Source: Paenibacillus xylanexedens (GTDB lineage: Bacteria; Bacillota; Bacilli; Paenibacillales; Paenibacillaceae). Taken from it: a DNA stretch of 64,000 nucleotides. Location: contig NZ_JAGIKV010000007.1 in NCBI RefSeq assembly GCF_017874615.1, positions 186,001-250,000 on the forward strand. Reading direction: 5' to 3'. Of the stretch, positions 29,801 through 40,500 are shown in pieces. Each line of letters starts with the position of its first letter. Positions within the stretch are counted from its first letter, which is position 1. A program made the position numbers and the translations under genes. Under the pieces are notes generated by a model. The model ran no database searches. It worked only from the letters and a program-made list of their open reading frames with translations, and had not been told where the DNA came from.

Positions 29801-31592
29801 TTCTACTCCAGGTGATGGATGGTATGGCGTTGATTCAAATAAACAGGCGTACGAGGATTTGTTAACAGATCTTCAATCCGAGTATCAATTCACACATATT
29901 ATCCATATGTCAACGACTGAACAAGCAGTATTTCCCGAGAGTATCGAGCAATTAGAGGTGACCCAGCAACGTGGGGCTCGCAGCCTGATGTATCTTACAC
30001 AGGCACTGGCACATGTGGGTTATGAGCGCGGACTGAGCCTTACGCTGATATCTGATTATGTGAACGAAGTGACAGGCAATGAACGTGTCCTTCAGCCACA
30101 ACAAGCTCCTTTTATGGGAATGGGACGAGTTGTAGGTCAGGAATTGATGGGCATATCCTGCAAGTTTCTGGACGTTGATGATGTTGTCTCTGCTGAAGAT
30201 GTGTTACAAGAGATCGGCCGAAAGTCTGATTTGTATCTTGTTGCTTACCGGGAAGGTACTCGTTATGAGGAACAGTTCGAGACTTTGGACGATACGACGG
30301 TGATCGGCCATGCGCCAGCAATTCAAAATGACGGTGTATACGTGATTACTGGCGGCACGAAAGGCATTGGACTGGAAGTTGCCCAGTACTTGGCTGACAA
30401 GGGAGCAGGACATGTTGCTTTGCTTGCCCGTTCACCTTTTCCGCCGCGTGACCAGTGGACTGAATGGCTTGATCAGAACAGAGACAGGGAAGTGTGCGAG
30501 ACGATAAACCGGGTGATGGATCTGGAGAAGAAGGGAACGTCATGTTCATTTTATCAAGTGGATATCGGTCATCTGGATAGGCTACGTGAGGTATTTGATG
30601 AACTTCGACAAAACTACGGTTCCATTCGTGGCGTAGTCCACAGTGCCGGTGTACCTGGTGAAGGCATGCTGATGCGCAAGACGGAGGAACAGTTCTCAGC
30701 GGTGATAGGTCCCAAAGTCCATGGAACATGGGCGCTTGATCAGGTCACGCTTGAGGATAATCTTGACTTCTTCCTGCTCTTCTCCACGATCTCTTCGGTG
30801 TTTGCTGCTCCTGGCCAGGGGGACTATGCTGCTGCCAATGCATACCTGGATGCGTTTGCTGCATATCGAAGCAAGCTCGGGAAACGAACACTAACTATGA
30901 ATTGGAACACATGGAGAGATACGGGTATGGGCGTTCGTTACGGCATCAATGTGGATGGCGTATTCTCTGCCATTCCTACGGAGCAGGGCATTGAATGGCT
31001 GGATCGTGCGATGGGAATGACCTTGAATCGGGTAATCGTCGGCGAGATCAATCGTGAAAGCAAATTGCTTGGCATGATGTCAAGTGTTGCTGTGAGACTA
31101 TCTGATGACCTGAGATCCCTGGCTACTGATGAGAAAACTGTGTTTACTGAAACTCAGAACCAGACCGGTTATGCAGAAGTTACTCTGGATGGCAGGACAG
31201 GAGAAGGAGCATATAGCGATGCTGAGGATCTGATTGCCAAAATCTTCGGTTCGGTACTAGGGTTCGGTGAAATCAATATTTATGACAGTTTCTTCGAATT
31301 AGGGGGAGATTCGATCATGTTGGGCCAGATGCATGAGTTATTGGATCGGCATTTCCCCAATAAGATCAAACTGGTAGATCTGTTCGAATATACAACTGTA
31401 GACAAACTCAGCAATTACATTGCAGGCAATGAGCAACATATCCTGCAAGCTGCACCGATAACATCCGCATCAGAAGAGCAGGACGGAGATTGGAATGACT
31501 CATTAAGCCATATGCTGGACAAGTTGCAGGACGGGGAAGTATCTGTCGAAGACATTCTTCATCGTTTGGATGAAATACGGCCAGGGGAGTGA
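23847..31592 (+). CDS. trans-AT polyketide synthase, two modules: KS-KR-ACP-KS-KR-ACP
   Basis: 2581 residues. Module 1: KS with Cys201, His334, His374; KR loop 903-909 with Ser1049/Tyr1062; ACP Ser1231. Module 2: KS with Cys1461, His1597, His1637; KR with loop GGTKGIG (2169-2175) and Tyr2327, but Thr2314 at the place of the catalytic serine; ACP Ser2489. Neither module has AT, DH, ER or methyltransferase. Linkers end in LPSYQF and LPVYAF, the usual scar where an AT would be. The start ATG at 23847 has AAAGGAG 7 bases upstream and is 28 bases after the previous stop. The N-terminus is a short acidic stretch that would face the condensation C-lobe of the preceding protein. The C-terminal tail is helical (MLDKLQDGEVSVEDILHRL) and matches the helical head of the next protein. 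Confidence 0.92.
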   Translation: MRKGLMGSIKLDDLLESGAESVDIESVSTKDIAIIGMSGRFPGAEELEAYWSNLVNGVDSISDFPAERQSFTDYYMKTRGESVAYTKAGFLNHIDRFDYRFFNLSPREASLMDPNQRLFLETAWHAIENSGYGGGKLKGSNTGVYVGFRNDEVYDYKRLITDLEPQADPSAVPGNLASILASRISYLLDLKGPSLCLDTACSSSLVAIHLASQAIRNGDCDLAVAGGVKIRLFPLDEGNKLGVEAPDGKVKAFDADSDGTVWGEGAAAIILKPLNKALRDRDHIYAVIKGSAVNQDGTSVGITAPNTASQTDLLVKAWKNAGINPETLNYIETHGTGTDMGDPIEFEAIRRAFQKFTNKKQFCAIGSVKTNVGHLDCVAGMASLFKVIMGMREGMMPPTLHFQRQNSKINFEDSPVYLNIRPRIWHAEGAPRRCGVSAFGLSGTNSHIVVEEPPRYHRADTAVTPDMQILTISAKSAASLTKLVQAYQALLVSDPELSLADLSFSANTGRGHYTQRLAITYSDRKDLERKLKLVSDANFGPDLEINGVRTGMHRIITAGAGESTRSTGEITEQEVKLLGQKALGLISEAHLHPRTVLLEAICDLYVQGADVSWEDLYREKSVRRIPLPSYQFEPNICWLDWKSDMDQRQTDDMYRSMYRTRWIADSLEPPKPDEAQQPIDDGIVLILRKDKDLEGERLETTLRNLGRKLVSVTFDGDVAVMEGLSGLVQLSSEDVYEHLLGALPFNDVTRIIHLLSSTPRKQVHNLADLSQAEIEGPLSLFRLVKSLVQRAVSGPVDISIATTTAYQVTGDEVELYPEHAALIGWAKVIGKEYPHIRCQCIDRDEHSSLESIPELVGGIGISNENFAYRNGIRYVEQLDEWNTETQENRDWQLVEDGVYIITGGAGGIGSEIGRWMAGQAKVRIVLLGRTELPNREQWPMLRKNGKDQPAVQQIIREIDAMESLGAMVTYFSVDVSDEMRLTHTLDDIRRTFGSIRGIVHCAGTGSDLSTDQKSEDDVKRTLAPKIRGTWLLDQLTRQDQPDFMLLCSSVATTFSTLTMGDYVAANAYLDTFAAQRTKQGLHTLAINWVTWRERGMAARSGFTADTIFKAILPEQAIHTLADVVTQKVDRVIIGELNIDGGGIPLLERSGIRVAPHLLERLKRLKSTIRSIADMASTRSLSQHGTGQVILTGKEKEDYTEAERRVADVCRQVLGFEEINIHENFFELGADSLLLKTMHARLELLDPGSLMITDLFEHATVYKLARFLVDKRQGSNNMTHHATMKGTEQDIAIIGISVKLPNANNTDEFWDNIRNGLDCRTALSAERKDAIDRYIRYKQFPEGSVALVEGSYIDEIDKFDSTFFRLSPKEASLMDPHQRLFLQACWEAVEDAGCVDDISGSYTGVFVGYSPNIRDMYSRLIYETNPTLLSSAMVGNTAAVTSGRVSYMLDLKGPSMVVDTACSSSLVAVDAACQSIRSGKCEMAIAGGIKIHTMPIHHTNTRMGIGMESMDGITRAFDEESEGTGFGEGIGVIMLKPLEKAKQDGDQIYAVIKGSASNQDGSSAGMTAPNPAAQEDVIRKAWDDAGIDPATIGYVEAHGTGTPLGDPIEVNSLTNAFRMFTDKRNFCAIGSVKANMGHLLEAAGIVGLIKVALALKNKELPATIHFNRPNENIPFYDSAIYVNTVTRKWEVEGHPRRAGVSAFGMSGTNAHIVLEEPPAEYTHKELPDHDPHGGPQLFMLSAKSRESLQQLVTRYVAYGPQLLQMDLQDICYTVQAGRSHYPHRLIFAVNTTMELVSRLNELNRLYFWESELGDTGKVFYRYGEHRLVSGTDGIRRPDDLTLVQKESLNAEIQEVSLAWRDGLYRDESMQVKISELYSAGADLPPLLWNDGQAPRKVRLPVYAFERKTHWLDIPDVTPVKVERMEQPFHVIRWVNTPSNDGTSWVSSESGDVLLFTGKTALSASIYERLLAAGRKVVRVEVGLQKDSTPGDGWYGVDSNKQAYEDLLTDLQSEYQFTHIIHMSTTEQAVFPESIEQLEVTQQRGARSLMYLTQALAHVGYERGLSLTLISDYVNEVTGNERVLQPQQAPFMGMGRVVGQELMGISCKFLDVDDVVSAEDVLQEIGRKSDLYLVAYREGTRYEEQFETLDDTTVIGHAPAIQNDGVYVITGGTKGIGLEVAQYLADKGAGHVALLARSPFPPRDQWTEWLDQNRDREVCETINRVMDLEKKGTSCSFYQVDIGHLDRLREVFDELRQNYGSIRGVVHSAGVPGEGMLMRKTEEQFSAVIGPKVHGTWALDQVTLEDNLDFFLLFSTISSVFAAPGQGDYAAANAYLDAFAAYRSKLGKRTLTMNWNTWRDTGMGVRYGINVDGVFSAIPTEQGIEWLDRAMGMTLNRVIVGEINRESKLLGMMSSVAVRLSDDLRSLATDEKTVFTETQNQTGYAEVTLDGRTGEGAYSDAEDLIAKIFGSVLGFGEINIYDSFFELGGDSIMLGQMHELLDRHFPNKIKLVDLFEYTTVDKLSNYIAGNEQHILQAAPITSASEEQDGDWNDSLSHMLDKLQDGEVSVEDILHRLDEIRPGE

Positions 31593-31596
31593 GCTT

Positions 31597-34500
31597 GTGG
31601 AGAAAGTCTACAAACATGTTGTTGAAAACATAGCCTCCGGCAAAATTGACAAAGTGACGGGGATTCAGGTCATCAATCTGCTGAAGCAGGAAGAAGCAAA
31701 TCATCAAGAGGATATAGCAGTCATAGGCATGAGCCTTAAATTTCCCCATGCGAATCGTCCGGAGGAATACTGGCACATTGTTGAGCAGGGGATTGATTGC
31801 ATAGGTGATTATCCATCTGATCGAAAATCTGTAACGGATGAGTACCTCAGACTAAGCGGATATTCAGACGAATTCCTTCAATATCTGGATGGTGCTTTTC
31901 TGGATGAAGTGGATCAATTCGATTATAAGTTCTTCCGTCTCTCGCCAAAAGAGGCCAGTCTGATGGACCCTTGTCATCGTTTATTTTTGCAAACGGCATG
32001 GCATGCCATCGAAGATGCCGGTTACGGCGGGCAAAGGCTTGCAGGAAGCAATACCGGCGTCTTTACCGGATTTGCCAATAGCAACAACTACAAGGAAATG
32101 ATCAAGGATACCAACCCGGAAGAGTTGTCTATTGCGATGACTGGAAATATCGCGTCAATGCTTCCAACCCGCATCTCGTATCTGCTTAATCTAAAAGGAC
32201 CGACCATGGTAGTGGATACTGCTTGTTCGTCCTCGTTAGTATCCGTTTATCTGGCTTGTAAATCGCTGATGAACGGGGATTGCAATATGGCGATTGCCGG
32301 AGGAGTTAAGCTGGATATTTTGCCAGTGGATAATGATTTTCTGAAGATTGGGATTGAATCCACCGACTACCGGACAAGAGCTTTTGATAAAGAAGCAGAT
32401 GGGTCCGGTATGGGTGAAGGTGTGGCTGCAGTAATTTTGAAGCCGCTTCGTCAGGCTCAGAAGGATGGAGACCACATCTATGGTGTCATTAAAGGCATCG
32501 CCTTGAATCAGGATGGAACATCCATGGGCATCACGGCCCCCAATCCGGTTGCTCAATCCGAAGTAATCGAGGAAGCGTGGAAGCGAGCAGGCATCCACCC
32601 GGAATCCCTGGCCTATATTGAAACCCATGGAACGGGAACGAATCTGGGTGACCCTATCGAGATTCAGGGGCTGGAACGTGCTTTTCGAAAATATACGAAT
32701 AAAAAGCAATTTTGTGCAATTGGTTCGGTGAAAACCAATGTTGGGCATCTGTATGAAACAGCAGGTATGGCCAGTCTGATCAAAGGACTTTTATCATTGT
32801 ATCATCGGAAACTCCCACCTTCCCTTCATTTTAATTATCCAAACCTGAATATTGATTTCGGGAATTCACCCGTCTATGTCAATACAAGGTTAAGAGAGTG
32901 GGAGCGAGGTGCTGATCCGCGTAGATGCGGGATAAGTACATTTGGTTTGAGCGGAACAAATTGTCATATCGTGCTGGAAGAAGCTCCTGTACAGGCCACT
33001 TTGACCGTTACGCATGATGGGCATACGGGTGTTCATCCATTCACGTTGTCTGCGGGATCAGATCATGGAATTCAAGTTCTGATGAAACAGTATCTGGACG
33101 GAGTATCTGCCTTCTCCGACAGGTATTCATTACTGGATGTGTGTCGAACAGCCAATGCATGTCGCGGACATTATGCTCACCGAGTGATCATTTTGGCTGA
33201 ACATTTGGAGGATTTGCGCATTAAGTTGACCCAGGTTATATCTGGAGACATTCACACGTTCACAGCACCTTGGTTTCATTATGGGGAACACCGACTGATC
33301 AGCGACAATCGGGAAGTTTCAGGGGGACATGATATTACCCAGAAAAACGTTCGTGCGTTAAGTGAAGAGGTCCGGCATGAATTGAACCAGATGAATGAGG
33401 CTACATTCGACTGGGGGCGCCTGTGTACTCTTTACGTGCAAGGGGCATCCGTGGACTGGTGGCGTCTGTATGAGGGCAAGTCTACGAAGACCGTACCTCT
33501 GGCGGGTTATCCCTTTGATCCACAGAAATGCTGGATTGACATGGGAAGCAGACCTGCAGAAGAGAGTGTCCACCAGGACAACGGATTGTTTTCTCTCACG
33601 TGGCATGAGCTTCAGGGAGAGTACGAGGATAACGAAGTTCATTCAAGCGAGAGAGTTGTACTCTTTACGGCTGATGACAAAGGTGGGGCTGACCTTGCAT
33701 TGCTTTTGCAACAATCGGGTAAGGACGTCATTATGGTTTGCCCGGGAGATTGCTTTGAACAGAGACACGATAGTGATTTTCGAATTGGTTCAAAAGAGGT
33801 CGATTTTGATTCTTTAGTCAATGCTTTGGATTCAAAATCATGGTCACAGGTCATCTACGCACCTACCTTTGCTTCGGACACTTCTGTTCAGAATCTGGTG
33901 GAGTTGAATGAATCACAGGAACGCGGCGTTTACAGCCTGCTGTATCTGGTTCGTTCATTGACCAGACATGGTATTGATTATGATATGGATATGGTGATTT
34001 TGACCCAATGTGTCCATCATGTCACAGGCAAAGAACAGGTTCTTAGACCCGAGCTCGCACCGCTAGAAGGTCTTGCCAAGGTCATACGCAAGGAGCATCT
34101 GAACATACAATGTCGAGTTATCGACCTGGAAGATATGCTATGGAGCAAGGGGAGTGCAGAGTCTGTTTTCAGAAAAACAGATCACTTCCTTACCGCCATT
34201 CGAGCCGGAAAACGGTATGTTCAGTCATTCGGTACATTCCAGCCTGTTGCAGAGTCGGACAGTAACAATGGACAATTTCCGGCTCTTCATTCAGAAGGGA
34301 TATATCTTGTGTCTGGTGGAGCTGGAGGTATCGGGATTGAAGTATCCAAATATTTGGCTGGCAGGGACAAGGTACATCTGGCCTGGATTAATCGTACTGC
34401 CTTTCCACCCCGGAGAACATGGGAAGCAATTTTGGAAGCACAGCAGGATCAGTCGTTATGCCGAAAGATTCAGGGAGTTCTTGATATTGAAAATATGGGA

Positions 34501-37500
34501 GCTATCGTTGAAATATACAGCGCTGACATTTCCAAAAAAGAAGAGGTAGTTCCAATTGTAGAAGAGCTGCGTCAACGTCATGGGAAGATCCGGGGGGTTA
34601 TCCATGGTGCGGGAATCGGAAGATCCGACTTATTGATGAATCGTACGGATGACCAGTTTAAAAGCATCTTCAACCCGAAGGTGATGGGTACACGTATTTT
34701 GGATGAAGTTACCCATTCGGATGATCTGGACTTCTTTATTCTGTTTTCTTCGGTAGCAACGATGTTTAGCGGAGCCGTTCAAGGAGATTATACCGCAGCC
34801 AATGCTTATCTGGATGCCTACGGTGAATATCGGAACAAGCTTGGCAGAAGGACACATGTGGTGAACTGGACGACCTGGAAAGAAACCGGCATGGCCCTTG
34901 AAGGTGGTTTCACAATCGATACCATTTTTAAGACGTTGCCAACGGGTAAGGCTCTTGAAGGGTTTGAGCAGGTGTTATCCCATAATGTACCGAAAGCACT
35001 TGTAGGTTATCTCAATTATGAGAACGGTGGAGTCTTCCTGCTCGAAAAATCAGGGGTGATGCTATCTCCTGTGCTGACTGCACAAATTGAACTATTCAAG
35101 GAAAAAAAGAAGCAGGAAAAAGCGAACAAAGCAAAGAGTGTAACGACAAATCCAGCAGGAGAAGTAAGTCTGACAGGAAATCTCAACGAAGAGTTTAGTG
35201 ATACGGAAAAACGTGTGGCCGAATGTTGCAGAAAAATATTGGGTTTTGATCAAATTGATATTCACGACAACTTCTTTGAACTAGGTGCGGACTCTATTCT
35301 GCTGATGAAAATTCAAAGTGAGATTGAACGGATTTTTCCAGGAGCCATTAATGTTACGGACCTGTTCGAATACTCCAATGTTCATCATCTCGCAAAATTT
35401 ATCGGTGGAAAAAACAAGAAGGAGGAACAGCATCCTTCTCCCGCGATGCATCTCAAGAAGCGTACTGCGGCGGAACGAGATGGAGATATTGCGATTATCG
35501 GCATGGCTGTGAATGTGCCGCTTGCGTCCACACCTGAGGAGCTATGGGAACATCTCGTCAACGGCACGGATCTGGTTCGGTCGTTTCCGGAATCGAGAAA
35601 AGTGGATATTGACAAGCATTTTGCGTTCACAGGTCATGACCTTGTACAGATGAAATACAACGAGAACGCGTATCTGGAGGACATAGACAAGTTTGATGCA
35701 GGTTTCTTTCGGTTATCACCCAAGGAAGCAAGTCTTATGGATCCCAATCAGCGATTATTTCTTGAAGCTGCGTGGACTGCAATTGAGGATGCAGGGTATG
35801 GCGGTACCAGATTGAGTGGTAGTAAAACAGGCGTATATCTGGGATATGCGGCAACCTTGCGAGATCTGTATGCACGTCTCTTATATGAAGTTGATCCTGG
35901 GAGCGGATCAAGCTCCATGGTGGGTAATCTGACAGCAATGATGTCTGCCCGGATCTCATATTTATTGGATCTAAAGGGTCCAAGTATGGTTATTGATACG
36001 GCCTGTTCATCTTCATTGGTGTCTGTAGACATGGCTTGCAAAGCTATTCGTAGCGGACAAATTGATTATGCACTGGCTGGCGGAATCAAGATTAACCTGT
36101 GCCCGGTGGATGATGAAAATATGAAACTTGGCATCGAGTCTACAGATCATCGCTCCAAAGCTTTTGATGATGAAGCAGATGGAGCAGGTATTGGAGAAGG
36201 GGTTGCAGTGGTACTGCTGAAATCACTTCAGCAGGCATTGGATGACCATGATTCGATCCATGCTGTAATTAAAGGCGGGGCTGTGAATCAGGATGGCAGT
36301 TCAATAGGCATCACGGCACCTAATCCGGCATCTCAAACAGAGGTAATTATATCTGCTTTGGAGGATGCAGGAGTCGAACCGGAGACAATCACCTATATTG
36401 AAACACATGGCACGGGCACGACATTGGGAGATCCGATTGAAATTAAGGGCATATCCGATGCACTGTCGAGCTACACAGATCGCAAGCAATTCTGTGCGGT
36501 GAGTTCCATCAAGACCAACTTGGGGCATTCTTCGGAGGCTGCAGGAGTGATTAGTTTGGTGAAGGCGGTTATGGCGCTGCGTGAGAAGAAGCTGCCTCCG
36601 ACACTGTTCTTTAATCGACCTAATCGAATTATTGAATTTTCCAATTCACCGGTCTTTGTGAATACCCGTCTTCGTACTTGGCATTCCGAGGAAGGACCGC
36701 GACGTTGTGGGATCAGCGCGTTCGGGATTAGTGGAACCAATTGTCACGTTATCCTGGAAGAGGCCCCGGTACAGACATTTGTCCAAGCAGAGGAACGCAG
36801 ACCTTATATTCTGCCTCTTTCCGCCAAAAGTAAAGACTCTCTGTCCAGATTGATCGCAGCTTATCGTGATTATCTCGATAGTTACGATGAACTGGATTTG
36901 TTAAGCCTGTGCGGAACAGCCGCTCAGGGAAGAGGACACTACAAGTTGCGTATCGCCATTGCTTTTAAAGACAAAGAAGAGCTGGTATCCCGATTGGACA
37001 AGCTGCGTGGATGCCCGTTTAGCGAGATTAAACCGCCCGTTGCTTATGCATCTGAACATCGAATGGTTCCCGAGACGAAGGAGCCAGGTGTTGGCGAATT
37101 GACGGAACAAAAACTTCGTGAATTAAACGAGCAAGCAGATAGGGTACTGAAGCTCATTAACGAGCATGGATGGGAAGATCAGCACCTGGAGGAAATATCG
37201 ATTCTTTATACACAGGGAGCCGATATTGACTGGTCAAGATTGTACGCAGAAGAGGAAACCTTCCGGCTCCATCTTCCAACGTATCCTTACGAGCGCAATC
37301 GTTGCTGGATTGATATTCCCGAACGAGTTGCGGTTCAACCATCCGTTGTGCAGAAGGAAGAACCAACGATGCATTACACCATTGGCTGGGTGGAAGCGAC
37401 TAATCCTGAGAGGCTCATTCCGAATCCGCAAACCGTCTTGCTTTTGAAGGGGACAATTCCGTTATGTGACAGTCTCTCCCGGGAACTTACTGAACGTGGA

Positions 37501-40500
37501 GCACATGTAATTGAAGTTACTCTTGGTGCAACATATGCGAAGATCTCTCCGGTTCATTATCAGATCGATGGTTCTGAGGATCAGTATCTGCAATTATTGA
37601 ACGCTACGAAGAACCACAGAATAGATCAGATTATTCACACCTTTACCATAAATGGTCATACAGCACCCGAGAGTCCGAAGGAACTGGAGGATGCCTTATG
37701 CCGAGGTGTGCATAGCTTGTTTTACCTCACAAAAGCCATTGCAGGTGCAGGATTGCGAAATCGAATACGCATTGTGCTGTTATCCCAGTACATTCACGAA
37801 GTTAGCGGCCACGAATTGCACCTTGCTCCTGAATATGCAACGATGTTTGGCCTGGGCAAAGCGATTGGACAAGAGCATCCTCAGCTGGAATGCAAGGTCA
37901 TGGATATAGATGATGACACCGCTATTCCTATTTTGCTCAATGCAATGAATGCAGATGATGTTTTCTACTCCACTGCTTATCGGAAGGGTCAACGATATGT
38001 GGAAGAGTTTAGGAAAACAGATCTGTTGGGAGCTGAGCTCTCTGATGTAACCATTAAGGAGCAGGGGGTCTATCTCATCACCGGTGGAATGGGCGGCATT
38101 GGCCGAGCATTCGCAGAACATTTTGCCAACAGACACAACGTTACCTTGATTCTTGCAGGCAGATCGGATTTCCCTGATCGGAAAACATGGCCAGCCATTT
38201 TGGAGGATAACAAGGATCTGGAGCAATGCAACAAAATTAAATGGATACATTCGATTGAGAACAAAGGTTCCACAGTAGGTCTCTACAGCGTGGATACAGG
38301 TGATCTTCAACAAGTATCAAGACTCATGGAGAACATCAGAGAGCAGTACGGCAAAGTGGATGGCATTGTTCATGGAGCAGGGGTAGCCGGTGAAGGATTC
38401 CTTGCGTCCAAGGATGCGGAGACCTTTAACCGTGTGTTGCTTCCGAAAGTCCAGGGAACCTGGAATATGGATCAGGCAACAGCCCACGACTCTCTGGATT
38501 TTCTTGTTCTGTTCTCAACTACTTCAACATTATTCAGCTCTCCGGGTCAAGGAGATTATTCAGCAGCGAATAGTTATCTGGATGCTTATGCAGCGTATCG
38601 CAATCGCAGGGGCGGACGAACGTTAACGATCAATTGGGTGGCCTGGAAAGAGACCGGGATGGCCAAAGATTTTGGCGTAAATGATGACATGGTGTTCAAG
38701 TCTGTTTTAACAAAGTCTGCATTAAAGGCCTTTGACCAGGCTTTTCAGCGTAAAGTGCCTCGATCTATCATCGGCGAACTGAATTATGATTCGGAATATA
38801 TGGCCTACGTAGGTGACATGCCAATGATGATGTCGGAGGAAGTATACAACACGATTCAGGATCAAAGTGCCAGCGTGATTGCTGAAGTGGAGATGAGAAA
38901 GGCAACGCTGAACAAAGAAGTCTTGTTACACGGCCGCAATGATGGTCAATATACAGCCATGGAACAGATGTTATCCCGGATTTGGTCACTTCATTTGGGA
39001 CTGACAGAAATGGATCTGTATGATGATTTTTACGAATATGGTGGAGATTCCATTATTGGGCTCAAGATGGCATCGGATATATACAGGGAAACGGGGATAC
39101 AGGTTAATCCCTCGGATGTGCTGCAATATCCGACGATCTGGGGACTGGGAGTTCACCTGCAATCTCTGGTCGATGTGGAGAATGCAACAGTCGGACAACA
39201 GTCTATCCCTCATGCAGAAGCCAAAGAAAAATATCCACTTTCATCAGCTCAAAAAAGGATATTCTACCTTTGCACTCAGGACCCGGACAACATCAGCTAT
39301 AACCTGAACAAAGCGTTGATTATGGAGGGGAATTTTGACCCATTCACGTTGAACGGTTATATGAACACTCTGATTCAGCGCCATGAATCGTTCCGTACAT
39401 CATTTCACTGGGAACAAGGAGAGCCGATTCAGAGAATTCACGAGAACGTGGATTTTTCGATCGAAACGTTGCCAGATGTCATTCGTGGAACGGAAGCAGT
39501 GGAAGATGTAGTGAAGCAGTTTGTCCGACCGTTTGATCTGGAAGCGGCACCGTTGATTCGCATGATTGTCGGTTCGTTGGATGACGGTCGTCATCTGTTG
39601 ATGTTCGATGTGCATCACTTGGTTACAGATGGTATGTCGATGGACAATATGATGCACGAAATCACGTCAATGTACAGTGGTTCACCTCTACCTGATATTC
39701 CTTATCAGTACAGGGATTACTCGGAGTGGAGCAACCATTATCAGCAATCGGATTCGATTGAATCACAGGAAGCCTTCTGGCTGGAAACGCTGAAGGGGCC
39801 ATTGCCCACACTGCAACTTCCAACAGACTTTTCACGGCCTGATCGAAAAACCTATGATGGAGCCAAAATGACTTTTTATGCCGACGGAGTACTCACTACT
39901 CGTATAGGCAAGCTCGGAGCACGTACAGGAACCACGCTATACATGTTGCTCTTATCCGCCTTAAATGTCCTATTGCATAAATATACGAACCAGAGTGATA
40001 TACTCATTGGTTCACCTGTAACGGGTCGCCAACAGGGTAACTTTGATGCCACCATTGGCATGTTTGTGAATACAATCGTCCTGAGAAACGAACCTGTGCC
40101 TGATGACTCATTCAGGGAGTTACTTCTGGACGTGAAGCAGCGTACGTTATCGGCTTTTGCGCATCAGGACTGTCAATTCGACCGAATTGTACAGCTTGTG
40201 AATAGTACACGTGATCCGAGCAGAAATCCGCTGTTTGATGTGTATTTTGCACTGCAAAATGTTGGGATGTACACCGGAGAGATTGAGGCTTTCAAAGGCA
40301 CATTAATCGATTATGACAGTGGAGTTTCAAGGTTTGATCTGGCACTGGATGCGATTGAGCGGGACGGTACGATCGAGTTTATTCTGGAATATAATACAAG
40401 CTTGTTCTTGCCTAGCACAGCTGAATATGTCGCCAAAGATTTTGTGAAAATTCTTGAGATAATTTCAGAGCAGCCGGATACATTGATCTATGATATTGAA

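Noticed and set aside
32236..32748. 170-codon minus-strand open frame inside the KS of the 31.6 kb PKS
   Set aside because: Similar antisense frames recur over the homologous KS regions of the other modules, as expected from conserved KS codons read backwards. No independent gene signal.
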